64,000 nt of DNA from AP-15 sp963700195 (GCA_963700195.1 CAVOWQ010000010.1:124001-188000); one strand, 5' to 3'. Counted from the stretch's first letter, positions 35,860-45,228 are shown. Notes: generated from the sequence alone by a model not told the origin. A program made the numbers and translations.

Positions 35860-36867
35860 ATGCGCAAATTCTTCGGGTCGACGGGTTCCGTCAGCCGGCT
35901 CACTCTCGAAAGTCAAGCCCTCCGGAATAATATGCTGGGTGATCCGTCGGCGCGGGTCGTCGATGTTTACATCCCGGCCGGGCATGACGGACAAGGTTTG
36001 CCCTTGCTGGTGGATCTTGTCGGCTTCACCGGCAGCGGTCTATCCCATACGAATTGGGCCGGCTTCCGCGAGAACCTCCCGGAACGGCTCGACCGGCTGA
36101 TCGGCGAACAGCGCATGCCGCCGGTCGTCGTCGCTTTTCCCGATTGCTTCACCCGGCTCGGCGGCAACCAATACATCAACTCAGCTTCGATAGGTGCTTG
36201 GGAGGATTTCCTGCTGCATGAAATGCTGCCGGAAATCGAGCAGCGCTTCGGATGTGGGGGCATCGGACGCCGCGGCGTGTTCGGCAAGAGCTCCGGCGGA
36301 TATGGCGCGGTGACGCACGCGCTGCGCCACTCCGACATCTGGTCGGCCGCGGCTTGTCATTCCGGCGATATGGGCTTCGAGCTCTGCTATCTGCCCGACA
36401 TGCCGACGGTGTTGCGCGCACTCGCCGGCGCCGAGAACTCAATCGAGCGCTGGTGGCAGCATCTCGAAGCAGCCCAAAAGCATTCGGAGGGTTCCGGCAA
36501 GGTGGTCAACGCGCTGGCGATGGCGGCCAGCTACGATCCCGATCCGACGCAGTTCCTTGGCATCCGGCTGCCGGTCACGTTCGACACCTGCGAGGTCATC
36601 GAGGAGCGCTGGGCTAATTGGTTGCGGCAAGACCCAGTAGTGGCGATCGAAACCCAGGCTAACAATCTCCGCCGGCTGAAGGCGCTCTACATCGACTGCG
36701 GCGAGAAGGATCAGTTCAATCTGCTCTACGGTGCTCGCAGATTTGTGCGGCGGCTGAACGAACTCAGTATTGCGCATCGTTACGAGGAATTCCCCGACAA
36801 CCATACCGGTGTCGATTACCGGATGGACGAGAGTCTGCCTTTTCTCGCCCGGGCGCTCTCCGGCTGA
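35860..36867 (+). CDS. Esterase-D/antigen-85-type alpha/beta hydrolase
   Basis: 335 residues, putative-esterase fold (PF00756 type). ARVVDVYIPAGHDGQGLPLLVDLVGFTGSG starts the domain. The nucleophile elbow is FGKSSGGYGAV, the acid region lies in LYIDCGEKDQFN and the histidine in DNHTGVDYRM. No signal peptide is visible, so it is probably cytosolic. It lies 49 bases after the GT39-like gene on the same strand and may be the last gene of that unit, perhaps acting on an acylated glycan or a small ester. Substrate unknown. Confidence 0.82.
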   Translation: MRKFFGSTGSVSRLTLESQALRNNMLGDPSARVVDVYIPAGHDGQGLPLLVDLVGFTGSGLSHTNWAGFRENLPERLDRLIGEQRMPPVVVAFPDCFTRLGGNQYINSASIGAWEDFLLHEMLPEIEQRFGCGGIGRRGVFGKSSGGYGAVTHALRHSDIWSAAACHSGDMGFELCYLPDMPTVLRALAGAENSIERWWQHLEAAQKHSEGSGKVVNALAMAASYDPDPTQFLGIRLPVTFDTCEVIEERWANWLRQDPVVAIETQANNLRRLKALYIDCGEKDQFNLLYGARRFVRRLNELSIAHRYEEFPDNHTGVDYRMDESLPFLARALSG

Positions 36868-36910
36868 TGGGCCAGCTTTGGCGGGCTTGGCCGGAATCGG
36901 CGCGCCCTGG

Positions 36911-37057
36911 CTAGGCCGCCAAATCGGCAACTTTCACCAGCTGCTTTCCGAAGTTCTCGCCCGAAAACAGGCGGAGCAGCGCTTTCGGCGCATTCTCCAG
37001 ACCATGCACGACGTCTTCCTTGTGCACGAGGCTGCCGTCTCGCTGCCAGCGACCTAG
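36911..37057 (-). pseudogene. C-terminal scrap of a zinc-type NADP-dependent oxidoreductase
   Basis: A 48-codon minus-strand frame ends at TAG (36913-36911) and reads LGRWQRDGSLVHKEDVVHGL followed by ENAPKALLRLFSGENFGKQLVKVADLAA. This is the C-terminus of MDR-family NADP-dependent oxidoreductases (the 'GLE.AP.A...L..G.NFGK..V.V' end). Upstream of about 37057 the homology stops, so more than 280 residues are missing. It marks the right border of the glycan island. Confidence 0.65.
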
Positions 37058-37106
37058 CCGCACTCAGCCAACTCAAGTCTCCTTGGCCGGGAGATGTGAG
37101 CCCTCA

Positions 37107-37132
37107 GCAAGCCAATGACAAGACTGGCTTGC
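37107..37132 (-). terminator. Hairpin just downstream of glutathione reductase
   Basis: GCAAGCCA (37107-37114) and TGGCTTGC (37125-37132) form a perfect 8-bp stem with a 10-base loop, 16 bases beyond the gor stop. There is no clear T-run after it on the minus strand, so it may be an RNA-stabilising hairpin rather than a classical intrinsic terminator. Confidence 0.4.
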
Positions 37133-37147
37133 CTACCCCTCCCGCCG

Positions 37148-38524
37148 TTACTCGGCCGCTAATTTGGAGGGGCGCACGACCTTCTCGCGCATTGTCACGA
37201 ATTCCTCGGCGGCGCTCGGGTGGATGCCGACGGTTTCGTCGAACATGCGTTTCGAGACGCCGCATTTCACGGCAATCGCCAGACCCTGCATGATCTCGGG
37301 GGCGTCGGGGCCGAGCATATGGCAGCCGAGCACCCGCTCGCTGCACGCATCGACGACGAGCTTCATCAAAGTGCGCTCCTCGCGCCCGGATAAGGTGTTT
37401 TTCATCGGCTTGAAGTGGGCGCTATAGATGTCGACCTCGCCATAACGCCGGCGCGCCTCCGCTTCGGTCAGTCCGACAGCGCCGATCGGCGGCTGGCTGA
37501 AGACCGCCGACGGCACATTGGCGTGGTCCATCTTGATCGGGTTGTGATTGAACAAGGTCTCGGCCACGGCGCGGCCTTCAGTGATCGCCACCGGCGTCAG
37601 GTTGATCCGGTCGGTCACGTCGCCGACCGCATAGATGCTGGAAACATTGCTGCACGACCACTCGTCGACGACGACAGCGCCATTTGCGGTGGTCTCGACC
37701 CCGACCTCGGCGAGACCCAGCCCCCGAGTGTTCGGCTTGCGACCGGTCGCGTACATCACGACGTCGGCCGAAAACTCCTGGCCGATCGCCGTGTAGACCG
37801 AGTAGCCGTGGTCGTGCTTCTCGATCCGCGCGACCTGGGTGCGGGCGTGGATCTCGACGCCGCGGCCACGCATCTCGTGCGCCAACGCGATGCGGATGTC
37901 GTCGTCGAAGCCGTAGAGGAGCTCCTCGCGGCGGATCAGCTCGACGACCTCGGCGCCGAAACCGTTGAAGATGCCGGCGAACTCGACGGCGATATAACCG
38001 CCCCCGACGATGACGATGCGGCGCGGCAAGGCGGGCAAGTCGAGCGCCTCGTTGGACGAGATGACATGCTGGATGCCGGGGATGTCCGGCACCGTCGGGT
38101 GCGAGCCGGTGGCGACCAGGATCTTGTCGGCGGTATAAACCCGGCCGTCGATCTCGATCGTGTGCGGATCGACGAGAACTCCCCGCCCCTCGATCAGCTC
38201 GACCCCGCTGTTCTTCAGCATGCTGCGATAGATCTGCGACAGCCGCTCGATCTCGCGATCTTTGGCGTCGATCAGCGCAGGCCAGTCGAAGCTCGGTACC
38301 GGCACCGTCCAGCCAAAACCGGCGGCATCGGCAAAGGCATCGGCAAATTGCGCGCCGTAGACGAGCAGCTTCTTCGGGACGCAGCCGCGGATCACGCAAG
38401 TGCCGCCGACCCGGCTGTCCTCGCAGATCGCGACGCGCGCGCCATAGCCGCCGGCCCGGCGCGAGCTGGCGACGCCTCCCGACCCGGCTCCGATCGTGAA
38501 CATGTCGAAATCATAGCGCGGCAT
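37148..38524 (-). CDS. gor: Glutathione-disulfide reductase
   Basis: 458 residues. FAD-binding IGAGSGGVASSRRAGGYGA, the redox-active pair in GGTCVIRGCVPKK (C43, C48), the NADPH-binding GGGYIAVEFAGIF, the second FAD motif IYAVGDVTDRINLTPVA and the C-terminal catalytic IHPSAAEEFV are all present. The shorter TrxR-type proteins lack the dimer interface seen here. It keeps glutathione reduced in the cytosol. Single gene unit, divergent from the flavin-dependent oxidoreductase. Confidence 0.95.
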   Translation of the reverse strand: MPRYDFDMFTIGAGSGGVASSRRAGGYGARVAICEDSRVGGTCVIRGCVPKKLLVYGAQFADAFADAAGFGWTVPVPSFDWPALIDAKDREIERLSQIYRSMLKNSGVELIEGRGVLVDPHTIEIDGRVYTADKILVATGSHPTVPDIPGIQHVISSNEALDLPALPRRIVIVGGGYIAVEFAGIFNGFGAEVVELIRREELLYGFDDDIRIALAHEMRGRGVEIHARTQVARIEKHDHGYSVYTAIGQEFSADVVMYATGRKPNTRGLGLAEVGVETTANGAVVVDEWSCSNVSSIYAVGDVTDRINLTPVAITEGRAVAETLFNHNPIKMDHANVPSAVFSQPPIGAVGLTEAEARRRYGEVDIYSAHFKPMKNTLSGREERTLMKLVVDACSERVLGCHMLGPDAPEIMQGLAIAVKCGVSKRMFDETVGIHPSAAEEFVTMREKVVRPSKLAAE

Positions 38525-38629
38525 CGCGGCCTCACTCCGTCATCACAGGGTTTGTCGATCTTCTGGTTGTCATAACCAGGTCGCGTCGGCAAGCTTCACG
38601 GTCGACCCATCAGAGAGGCTACGGACAAT

Positions 38630-39832
38630 ATGAAGGTCTTCGTATTCGATCTCCTGGCTTACGGCGAACAGCTCGAGCACCTAAAGGTCGGCAACGAGCT
38701 GCCCTACCCGCTGCCCAAGGAATATTTTAAGCCCGAGGTCGCAGCGCGCACCTATGCCGAGCACCTCGAGGCGTGGGAAGAGCTCGACCGCCTGGGCTAT
38801 GACGGGGTGGGGTTCAACGAGCACCACTGCTCGCCCTACGGCCTGATGAACTCGCCGAACCTGTTGGCCGCCGCGGCGGCGCAACGCACGAAGCGGCTCA
38901 AGTTGCTGATCTACGGCAATCTCCTGCCGTTGCACGAGCCGCTGCGGCTTGCCGAGGAGCTGGCGATGCTCGACTGCATGTCCAATGGGCGGCTGATTTC
39001 CGGCTTTGCCCGCGGCATCCCGCGCGAATACCAGGTCCACAATGTGCCGTTGGCGCAGTCGCGCGCCCGTTTCGAAGAGGCCTTCGACATCATCCGCAAG
39101 GCGTGGACCGAGGAAGTATTCTCGTATCGGGGCGAATTCTGGTCGTACAAGGATGTCGCGATGTGGCCGCGGCCGGTGCAGCAGCCGCATCCGCCGATCT
39201 GGATGCCTGTCGTCGGCAGCAAGGAGTCGATCGAGTTCGCGGCCCGGCACGATCTGCCGATCACCCCGGGTCTCGGCCGCTCGCGCGGATTGCGCGACGA
39301 CATCATCCGCTACTACGCCCGGTGCCTTTCGCAGGCCGGCCACCGGATTACCCCCGATCACCTGTCGCTCGGCATCAGCGCCTATGTCGCCGACAGCAAG
39401 GCCGAGGCAGTGCGCCAGATGGGGCCCTACCACCTCTATTTCAATCAAACTTTGTTCAGCCACGGCAACTTCACCGAGACCGAATTGCAGCGCCAAACCG
39501 GCTATGCGAGCGCCGCCTCGACCGATTACGTGAGCCCGGAAAACCGTCGCGCCGCCCAATTCGCCCGCGAGGATTTTCGCGGCCTGACGATGGCCGATGT
39601 CGAGCGGCAGGCCGAGCAGATGCCGTGGGGCACCGCGGCCGAAGTCACCGAGCGGATCATCGAGGCGGCCGACACGGCCGGCGCCGACAATGTACAGATC
39701 AGCCTCAACCGCGGGGTATTGCCACAGGAGATGTTCCTGGAGCAGATCCGCCGCTTCGCCCGCGACGTGCTCCCAACCTTGCAGGCGCACAAGGTCAAAA
39801 CCGTACCGCTGGCGGAAGAGGTCCCAGCCTAA
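38630..39832 (+). CDS. LLM-class flavin-dependent oxidoreductase (bacterial-luciferase family)
   Basis: 400 residues, TIM-barrel luciferase-like fold. It shows VFVFDLLAYGEQ, LDRLGYDGVGFNEHHCSPYGLMNSPNLLAAAAAQRTKRLKLLIYGN, VEELAMLDCMSNGRLISGFARGIPREY and the later PWGTAAEVTERI. These enzymes use FMNH2 from a partner reductase, or F420, to oxygenate aldehydes, alkanesulfonates or aromatic compounds; the substrate here is not deducible. The stop overlaps that of the convergent elaA-like gene by 3-4 bases. Confidence 0.9.
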   Translation: MKVFVFDLLAYGEQLEHLKVGNELPYPLPKEYFKPEVAARTYAEHLEAWEELDRLGYDGVGFNEHHCSPYGLMNSPNLLAAAAAQRTKRLKLLIYGNLLPLHEPLRLAEELAMLDCMSNGRLISGFARGIPREYQVHNVPLAQSRARFEEAFDIIRKAWTEEVFSYRGEFWSYKDVAMWPRPVQQPHPPIWMPVVGSKESIEFAARHDLPITPGLGRSRGLRDDIIRYYARCLSQAGHRITPDHLSLGISAYVADSKAEAVRQMGPYHLYFNQTLFSHGNFTETELQRQTGYASAASTDYVSPENRRAAQFAREDFRGLTMADVERQAEQMPWGTAAEVTERIIEAADTAGADNVQISLNRGVLPQEMFLEQIRRFARDVLPTLQAHKVKTVPLAEEVPA

Positions 39833-40287
39833 CCCGGCAGCCGCATCACCATCTCGACATGCGCGACGCCGAAATCGTCATAGGGTTCGGAGGCCGCAGT
39901 AAAGCCGAAGCGTTCGTAAAAGGGCACGAGAGGGACCTGCGCGCCAAGCGCGACCGGTCGCAGCGGAAAGCGCTCGCGACAGAGGATCAGTGCCTTCTCC
40001 ATCAGCATTCGGCCGAGCCCGCCCCGTCGCAGGCACGGCGCCACCGCCACGCGGCCGATCCTGATCATGGGCGGCGGGCCGGGTGTTGCCGTCAGCCGAA
40101 GATAACCGATCAGCTCACTCTCCAACCAGGCCAGCAAATGCCATGCGCTCTGGTCGAGGCCGTCGAGGTCGGGATAGGCGGAGGCCTGCTCTACGACAAA
40201 AATGCTTTGGCGGAAGCGCAGCAACTCATAGAGCTCATCTGCCGTCAACTCGTCGAAACGACGCCATTCCGTCGTGATTTCCGGCAT
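39829..40287 (-). CDS. ElaA-type GNAT acetyltransferase
   Basis: 152 residues from the ATG at 40287 (MPEITTEWRRFDELTADELYELLRFRQSIFVVEQASAYPDLD cut short here by position: residues 1-42). The order 'LR..VFVVEQ...Y.D.DG.D..A.HL' and the acetyl-CoA loop GRVAVAPCLRRGGLGRMLM, then FYERFGFTAASEPYDDFGVAHVEM, define the ElaA family. Substrate unknown. The longer frame to 40341 adds residues with no similarity. Confidence 0.88.
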   Translation of the reverse strand: MPEITTEWRRFDELTADELYELLRFRQSIFVVEQASAYPDLDGLDQSAWHLLAWLESELIGYLRLTATPGPPPMIRIGRVAVAPCLRRGGLGRMLMEKALILCRERFPLRPVALGAQVPLVPFYERFGFTAASEPYDDFGVAHVEMVMRLPG

Positions 40288-40559
40288 GCCGGTGTTTCCT
40301 CTCACTCGCGGCGTTGCCAGGCCTCCCGAATGGGGCGCCAAAACCTGAGTGATGGGGCCACCCTCCCCGGCCTCAACCGATAATTCTCACGTTGACGCGC
40401 TAGAACGACCTTGAAGCCCTTCAAAAGCGACTTGGTCGCTCTTGTTGATATCACATCTACGTCGGCAAAGTTCGCGCGCGATCTTGAGCAGCATGCGCTG
40501 GTGATGTTGGGCTTGAGCGGCGCGGGCCGATCCGCGTCGCGCTGCGTCGACGGCCGGAT

Positions 40560-41246
40560 TCAGGGTTTGGCCGGCCCTGCCGGCGCTTTTGCTATGGTCG
40601 GGATCGCGGTGTGGGTCTTATCGGGCACCTTTACGATGAGGCTGGTCGTGCCCTGAGCGTCAAATTCGATGTGGAGTTGGTAGGTGCCGCTTGCGTCTTT
40701 CCCGCGATAATCCCAGCTCTCGGGTATCGCCTCGTCCTCGTCGCCTGCGTCGGTGCGCCAAGGCTTCCCGAGCAGCGCCTCGACCTGCTTTTCGGTGGTG
40801 CGGCCGGGGACCACCGCGGCGAGGGTTTCTGCGCTGAACTCGCGCGGCGTCCCGAGATCGGCCGAGCCCGGCGCGGGGAGGCGCTCCAGGCTGATCAGCT
40901 CGGCCTTTCCCACGACCAGCTCGCCGTCATCGTGGGCAGGCCCCTGGGTCCGGTGCGGGACGAAGTACCGGAGGTTTCGAAGGTTGACGGCGATATCGAC
41001 GCCGCCGTCGCGATCGAGCGTGACCGGCGTCGTCTGGTAAATCGTCACAAATCCCGAGGGACCAAACCAGCTCCAGGTGACCGCCGGCGTCTCGGCCAAC
41101 GCGCCTCGGGCGCCGCCGCTCTGGTCGCGGGAGGTCGCCTCGAGCGATGCTTGCAGCTGAGCAAAAGTCCGCAACGCGGGCTCCGGCTGCGCCGGGAGGA
41201 GTTGGACCGGAACCGCGATGCTGAGCCTGTAGCGGCCGGCCGCCAT
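40560..41246 (-). CDS. Hypothetical protein with a BamE/SmpA-like C-terminal region
   Basis: 228 residues, no signal peptide visible. The N-terminal half is unrecognised (RYRLSIAVPVQLLPAQPEP, then LAETPAVTWSWFGPSGFVTIYQTTPVTLDRDGGVDIAVNLR by position 55-95). The C-terminal part VPGRTTEKQVEALLGKPWRT, followed by ESWDYRGKDASGTYQLHIEFDAQG, has the 'G.(T/S)..QV..LLG.P......W.Y.....Y.L...F...G' pattern of SmpA/OmlA (BamE) folds, often used in outer-membrane-related proteins. Function unknown. Confidence 0.65.
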   Translation of the reverse strand: MAAGRYRLSIAVPVQLLPAQPEPALRTFAQLQASLEATSRDQSGGARGALAETPAVTWSWFGPSGFVTIYQTTPVTLDRDGGVDIAVNLRNLRYFVPHRTQGPAHDDGELVVGKAELISLERLPAPGSADLGTPREFSAETLAAVVPGRTTEKQVEALLGKPWRTDAGDEDEAIPESWDYRGKDASGTYQLHIEFDAQGTTSLIVKVPDKTHTAIPTIAKAPAGPAKP

Positions 41247-41290
41247 ATTTCGGACAGGACCCTATCAGGGCCCGATCCCCTGCCGGTTGC

Positions 41291-41467
41291 TTAACATCCT
41301 GCGCCAGCGGCGACCGCGCACGACGTGCACGCCGCGGATTCGCCGCCGAACGCGCATTTCCCTTGCAGGATCAGCGGTCCGCCGGTTGCCTGTTGCACGT
41401 CCTGCGCCGCGACCAGCGGCACGCCGAGCACCGCCGCGCCGATCAGAAGTAATGCAAAATTCCGCAC
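41291..41467 (-). CDS. Small exported Cys-rich protein
   Basis: 58 residues from the GTG at 41467 (VRNFALLLIGAAVLGVPLVA), with a typical signal peptide ending VPLVAAQD. The short mature part ends GKCAFGGESAACTSCAVAAGAGC, with cysteines spaced C-x7-C-x2-C-x7-C. Codon third positions are GC-rich as in the flanking genes, supporting coding. GTG codons at 41470-41476 are alternative starts. It lies 146 bases downstream of the LVIVD-type gene on the same strand and may share its transcript. No homologue recognised; it could be a disulfide-rich envelope peptide or cargo of the larger protein. Confidence 0.5.
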   Translation of the reverse strand: MRNFALLLIGAAVLGVPLVAAQDVQQATGGPLILQGKCAFGGESAACTSCAVAAGAGC

Positions 41468-41612
41468 TCTCACCACTGCGAAATAGAAAAGCACTCGCCA
41501 AGCTCTGTCGGCGCCATTGCCGATCTGCACCGTGAAAAGAGCGGCTGACGGAACCCCGCCGAAGCTGCCGCAAGGACAACTTCGGGCGGGCTCCGTCGCC
41601 CGCGCGAGACGA

Positions 41613-43386
41613 TCAGTCGTTCGTCCCCCCTTCGGCTCCTTGTCCGGTGATGACCTGCGCGGCCTTGCCCTTCAACTGGAGGATCGTTAGCCCCGAACCG
41701 GCGCGATCCATGTTGTAGATATAGCCGCGGTCGTCCACTTCCCCGAGGTCGGAAAAGGTCGCCGCCCGGCAGTAACTCGGATTGGTGCTCGAGCAGTTTG
41801 TCAAGGTGTTGGCGTTCGGCGCCTGGATGAAGTAGGCGATTCGTCTGGGGGTAGTCGGGTCGCGAATGTCCCAGACCTGTATCCCGGCGTTGAAGTATGC
41901 CGCGACGATGATCTTACCGTAATAGGGAGCATAGATTTCCCGATTCAACTCATGGATCCCGAAGCGAGCGCCCTTTTCGCAGAAATTGCCCGGGAACTGC
42001 CCGATCGACAAGCTCGAGATCGGCCAGATCGCCTGGGTCATGACGCCGTTGGCGTTCGGCGTTGGGGTGATGTCGAGCAGCCACGGGTTCTTCCAATCCT
42101 GCGGTGCGCAGTCGTTGGCGGTCTGCTCCGACGTAATCGCCAGCAGGTCCCATGTTTGCGGCGTGCCGGCGAGCGAACTGGTGGTAAAGTTCTGCTGCGT
42201 CTGGGGGATCGGGACCCCGAAGATCGGGATCGAGGTATGCCCCCCTTGCGAGGGTTTCATCGTGATGTAGCTGACCTGCGGATAGAGCAGGTCGGCCTGG
42301 GTCGGAAAGTTCGCGCAATTAGCGGACGCGCTGTCGGTGCAGCCGTCGAGCAGCTTCGTCCGATCGACGATCTGCACGACGCCGTCTTGGCCGACCCCAT
42401 AAGGGATATACACCTGATTGCTGTATAGACCCCCCGAGTACACCTGGTGCACGCCGCCGGGGGGATTGGTGAAGCCCTCATAGCAGGTGCTGTTGGGGGC
42501 ATTGTAGCAGCTTCCCGTATTGCCTGCGCCTGGCTGCTGCCCGACCAGCCCCCACTCGCGGATGAAGACCGGGTTATGCGGATCGTGCAGATCGTAGATG
42601 TAAACGTGCTGCCTCGATCCGGATTCCTGCCAATTGTTCGGATTTGTTGCTGGCGATAGGTCCGACTGCGCGATGACGTAGGCGATGCCGGTGTCGCACT
42701 CCCACCAGATGTGGTGGTTGGCGGTCAGGTATTGACTGCCAAAAGTCGTCTTGATGACCGCGTTCGGGCCGCCGATCAGGACGCTGATCATGGACGGGGC
42801 CGACGGGTTGGTAGACGTCCCAGATCTCCTGATCCAACGATCCGCTGTGCCGGATCAAGAACCAATGGTTCGGGTATAGATGGTCCGCCAGCGTGTTGCC
42901 GCCGCATACGGCGACATGCGTCGCGCCGCTGCCGCCTGGCATGCTCGCCGGGAAGATCGACGGGATGTGGTTGACAAAAACCGGCTTTGCCGGCTTGGTC
43001 ACGTCGATGAGCGAGGTGCCGTTTTGCTCGATTTGGCCGGTCAGCGGGTTCATCGCCGAGCCGGGGCTGTCGGCGACGTAGGCGATGTAGCGGCCATTTT
43101 GGTCCTCGATCCAGCCGTCGTCGGAGCTGGCGCGGCCCTGGTTATCGTTGAACCCGACGACCCGCATGTTCCAGATCGACTGCTGGTCAAAGCCGTTCGG
43201 CGGAGGCGGGCTGTCCGGCGGCAGGCCGGCAGCCCCCTCGTTACCCAAGGTCAGCGTGACCGTCGGAACGGACGGCCCATCAGGGAGATAAGGTCCCGGA
43301 TAAGTGCCGAAAGTTTGGGCCCAAACTTGGCTTGCCAGTCCGATTGTAACAGAAAGTGTCAGCCAGAAGGCCTGTCTGCGTGCCAC
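41613..43386 (-). pseudogene. Secreted LVIVD-type beta-propeller protein, broken by a +1 shift
   Basis: GTG at 43386, with GGAGGG eight bases upstream, starts VARRQAFWLTLSVTIGLASQ, a signal peptide ending VWAQT. The first frame runs through IWNMRVVGFNDNQGR and SLIDVTKPAKPVFVNHIPS to EIWDVY; the second resumes at MISVLIGGPNAVIKTTFGSQ and runs to 41613 with HVYIYDLHDPHNPVFIREWG, VQIVDRTKLLDG and GIQVWDIRDPTTPRRIAYF. Dropping one G of the pair at 42810-42811 restores 'DVYNPSAPSMIS'. The repeats 'xxxDxxxPxxPxxxxxx' are LVIVD-like, pointing to an extracytoplasmic propeller of about 590 residues. Ligand unknown. Confidence 0.72.
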
Positions 43387-43754
43387 GGCGATACCCTCCC
43401 CAGATGCATGGCTCGCCTGTAAACCGATATTCACCGGTTTGCCGGGCTGCTGTGGGACGATGATCGCCCCTTCGGGCGTCCTCGGCAAGGTAAATCGCGC
43501 GTAGCGTGCGCGGCAGCCGTGTCAGTCGGGTCCAGATCGCGGTAGGGCAGCAACCCGGCATCGGAGGTGATCGTGGAGGCGCGAAATCGCAGCAGCAGAC
43601 GATGGTCGAAGTCGAGCCTCAGCGCGCCCTTAGCGGCTTCACCCGTTGGGTCCACCATCACCGCCCCATTTGATCCCCTGCAAGCTACTGAATCTTGTCC
43701 CGAACCGCCGCGAGGGCGCTCAAAATCGCGGCTTCATCGCGAATGCGGGCTCAA

Positions 43755-43815
43755 AGCCCCTCTCCCGCACCGCGGGAGAGGCGGATCAAGCCAGATGCGC
43801 TTGGTGGGTGAGGGA
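43755..43815. repeat. REP-like palindrome upstream of the LigJ-like gene
   Basis: CCCCTCTCCCGCACC faces GGTGCGGGAGAGG-type sequence (CGCGGGAGAGGC), followed about 30 bases later by GGTGGGTGAGGGA. Same family as the repeats at 11.7 and 14.8 kb; non-coding. Confidence 0.6.
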
Positions 43816-43907
43816 AGCACCGCCGGTGCGGGGAAGAACATTGCGATCGCGGGCCGTCTTGCGGATAGTGACTGATGTACCCAGAGAAAAGATGCGGCGA
43901 CTTTCCG

Positions 43908-44936
43908 ATGATTATTGATTGCCACGGCCACTACACGACCGCCCCGCGTCAGCACGAGGGATGGCGCAACGCGCAGATCGAGGCGCACAAGGCCGGCAAG
44001 CCGCCGCCGCCGCGCCCGAGAATGACTGACGACGAGATCCGCGAGACGATCGCGGGCGGCCAGCTCAAGGTGCAGCGCGAGCGGGGCACCGATCTGACGA
44101 TCTTCTCGCCGCGCGCCGCCGGGATGGGCCACCACCTTGGCGATGCCAGCACCAGCGAAGCCTGGGCGAGCGCCTGCAACGAGCTTATCCATCGCGTCTG
44201 CGGCCTGTTCCCGAGGAACTTCATCGGTGTAGCGATGCTGCCGCAGAGTGCTCATGTCTCGCCGAAGAACTGCATCCCTGAGATCGATCGCTGCGTGAGC
44301 GAATACGGATTCATCGGCATCAATCTGAACCCCGATCCGTCCGGCGGGCATTGGCAGGATCCACCGCTGTCGGACCGCTACTGGTATCCGGTCTACGAGA
44401 AGATGGTGGAGCACGACATTCCCGCCATGATCCACGTCAGCGCCGCCTGCAACCCGGCGTATCACACGACAGGCTCGCACTACCTCAACGGCGACACGGT
44501 CGGCTTCAACCAGCTGATGACGTCATCCGTGTTCAAGGATTTCCCGACCATCAAGTTCATCATCCCGCACGGCGGCGGCGCGGTGCCGTATCACTGGGGT
44601 CGCTTCCGCGGTCTGGCGCAGGACGCCAAGCTCGGATTGCTGACCGATCTTGTGCTACGAAACATCTTCTTCGACACTTGCGTCTATCACCTGCCCGGCC
44701 AGCAGCTGCTGGCGAAGGTCATCCCGGTCGACAACATCCTTTTCGCCTCCGAAATGATCGGCGCGGTTCGCGGCATCGACCCGGAAACCGGTCACCACTA
44801 CGACGACACCAAGCGCTACATCGACCAGCTTGCGTTGCCGGCGGAGGACAAGGCGAAAATATTCGAAGGCAATGCGCGCCGCGTCTACGGCCGCTTGTCC
44901 AGAATGATCGGGACGCAGTCCGCGAGTGCCGTCTGA
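43908..44936 (+). CDS. Amidohydrolase-2 family protein, 4-oxalomesaconate hydratase (LigJ)-like
   Basis: 342 residues from the ATG at 43908. The N-terminus MIIDCHGHYTTAP with the metal-binding HxH is the LigJ pattern, followed by RGTDLTIFSPRAAGMGHHLGD, GINLNPDPSGGHW, PAMIHVSAACN, KFIIPHGGGAVPYHWGRFRGL and ILFASEMIGAVRGIDPETGHHYDDT. LigJ hydrates 4-oxalomesaconate in the protocatechuate 4,5-cleavage route of lignin-derived aromatics. No other lig gene is in the window, so the specific reaction is inferred by family and a related hydratase or decarboxylase activity remains possible. Confidence 0.82.
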   Translation: MIIDCHGHYTTAPRQHEGWRNAQIEAHKAGKPPPPRPRMTDDEIRETIAGGQLKVQRERGTDLTIFSPRAAGMGHHLGDASTSEAWASACNELIHRVCGLFPRNFIGVAMLPQSAHVSPKNCIPEIDRCVSEYGFIGINLNPDPSGGHWQDPPLSDRYWYPVYEKMVEHDIPAMIHVSAACNPAYHTTGSHYLNGDTVGFNQLMTSSVFKDFPTIKFIIPHGGGAVPYHWGRFRGLAQDAKLGLLTDLVLRNIFFDTCVYHLPGQQLLAKVIPVDNILFASEMIGAVRGIDPETGHHYDDTKRYIDQLALPAEDKAKIFEGNARRVYGRLSRMIGTQSASAV

Positions 44937-44989
44937 AAGCTGTTGGTGACGAGCACATGCCGGCGCCATTGCTTTGGATTATGCGATAA

Positions 44990-45136
44990 TTGCATGGGGT
45001 GATCGGCAACCAAGTCTATGATGCGCGTGTCGTCGCGGCGATGAGGGTGCAGGGGATCGGCCGCATCCTCACCTTCAACTCCGAGGATTTCGCCCGCTAT
45101 GGAATCGAGGTAATACGCTCGTCGGCGGTCTCATAA
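44990..45136 (+). pseudogene. C-terminal remnant of a PIN-domain (VapC-like) toxin
   Basis: The frame reads LHGVIGNQVYDARVVAAMRV, then QGIGRILTFNSEDFARYGIEVI and a TAA at 45134. 'N.V.DA..VA.M...G...I.TFN..DF.RY' is the C-terminal half of PIN-domain ribonucleases of type II toxin-antitoxin systems. The N-terminal acidic catalytic residues and any antitoxin gene are missing, so it is a relic. Confidence 0.6.
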
Positions 45137-45228
45137 CCGAGGCAGGCTTTGCCCTTTGCGGGCAGCGCGCGGCCACTCGTGAACCATCGACCCGACCGTC
45201 GACCACGAACCACAGGGAGGAGAGGGCT

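Noticed and set aside
37415..38575. Long frame on the plus strand opposite glutathione reductase (386 codons)
   Set aside because: It is the mirror frame of a clearly functional GC-rich gene, has no homology, and arises from the GC bias of codon third positions.
38681..39790. 369-codon minus-strand frame opposite the luciferase-family gene
   Set aside because: Shadow of the real gene; no motif or ribosome site.
40411..40656. Short plus-strand frame opposite the end of the BamE-like gene
   Set aside because: No homology; mostly a shadow of the minus-strand gene.
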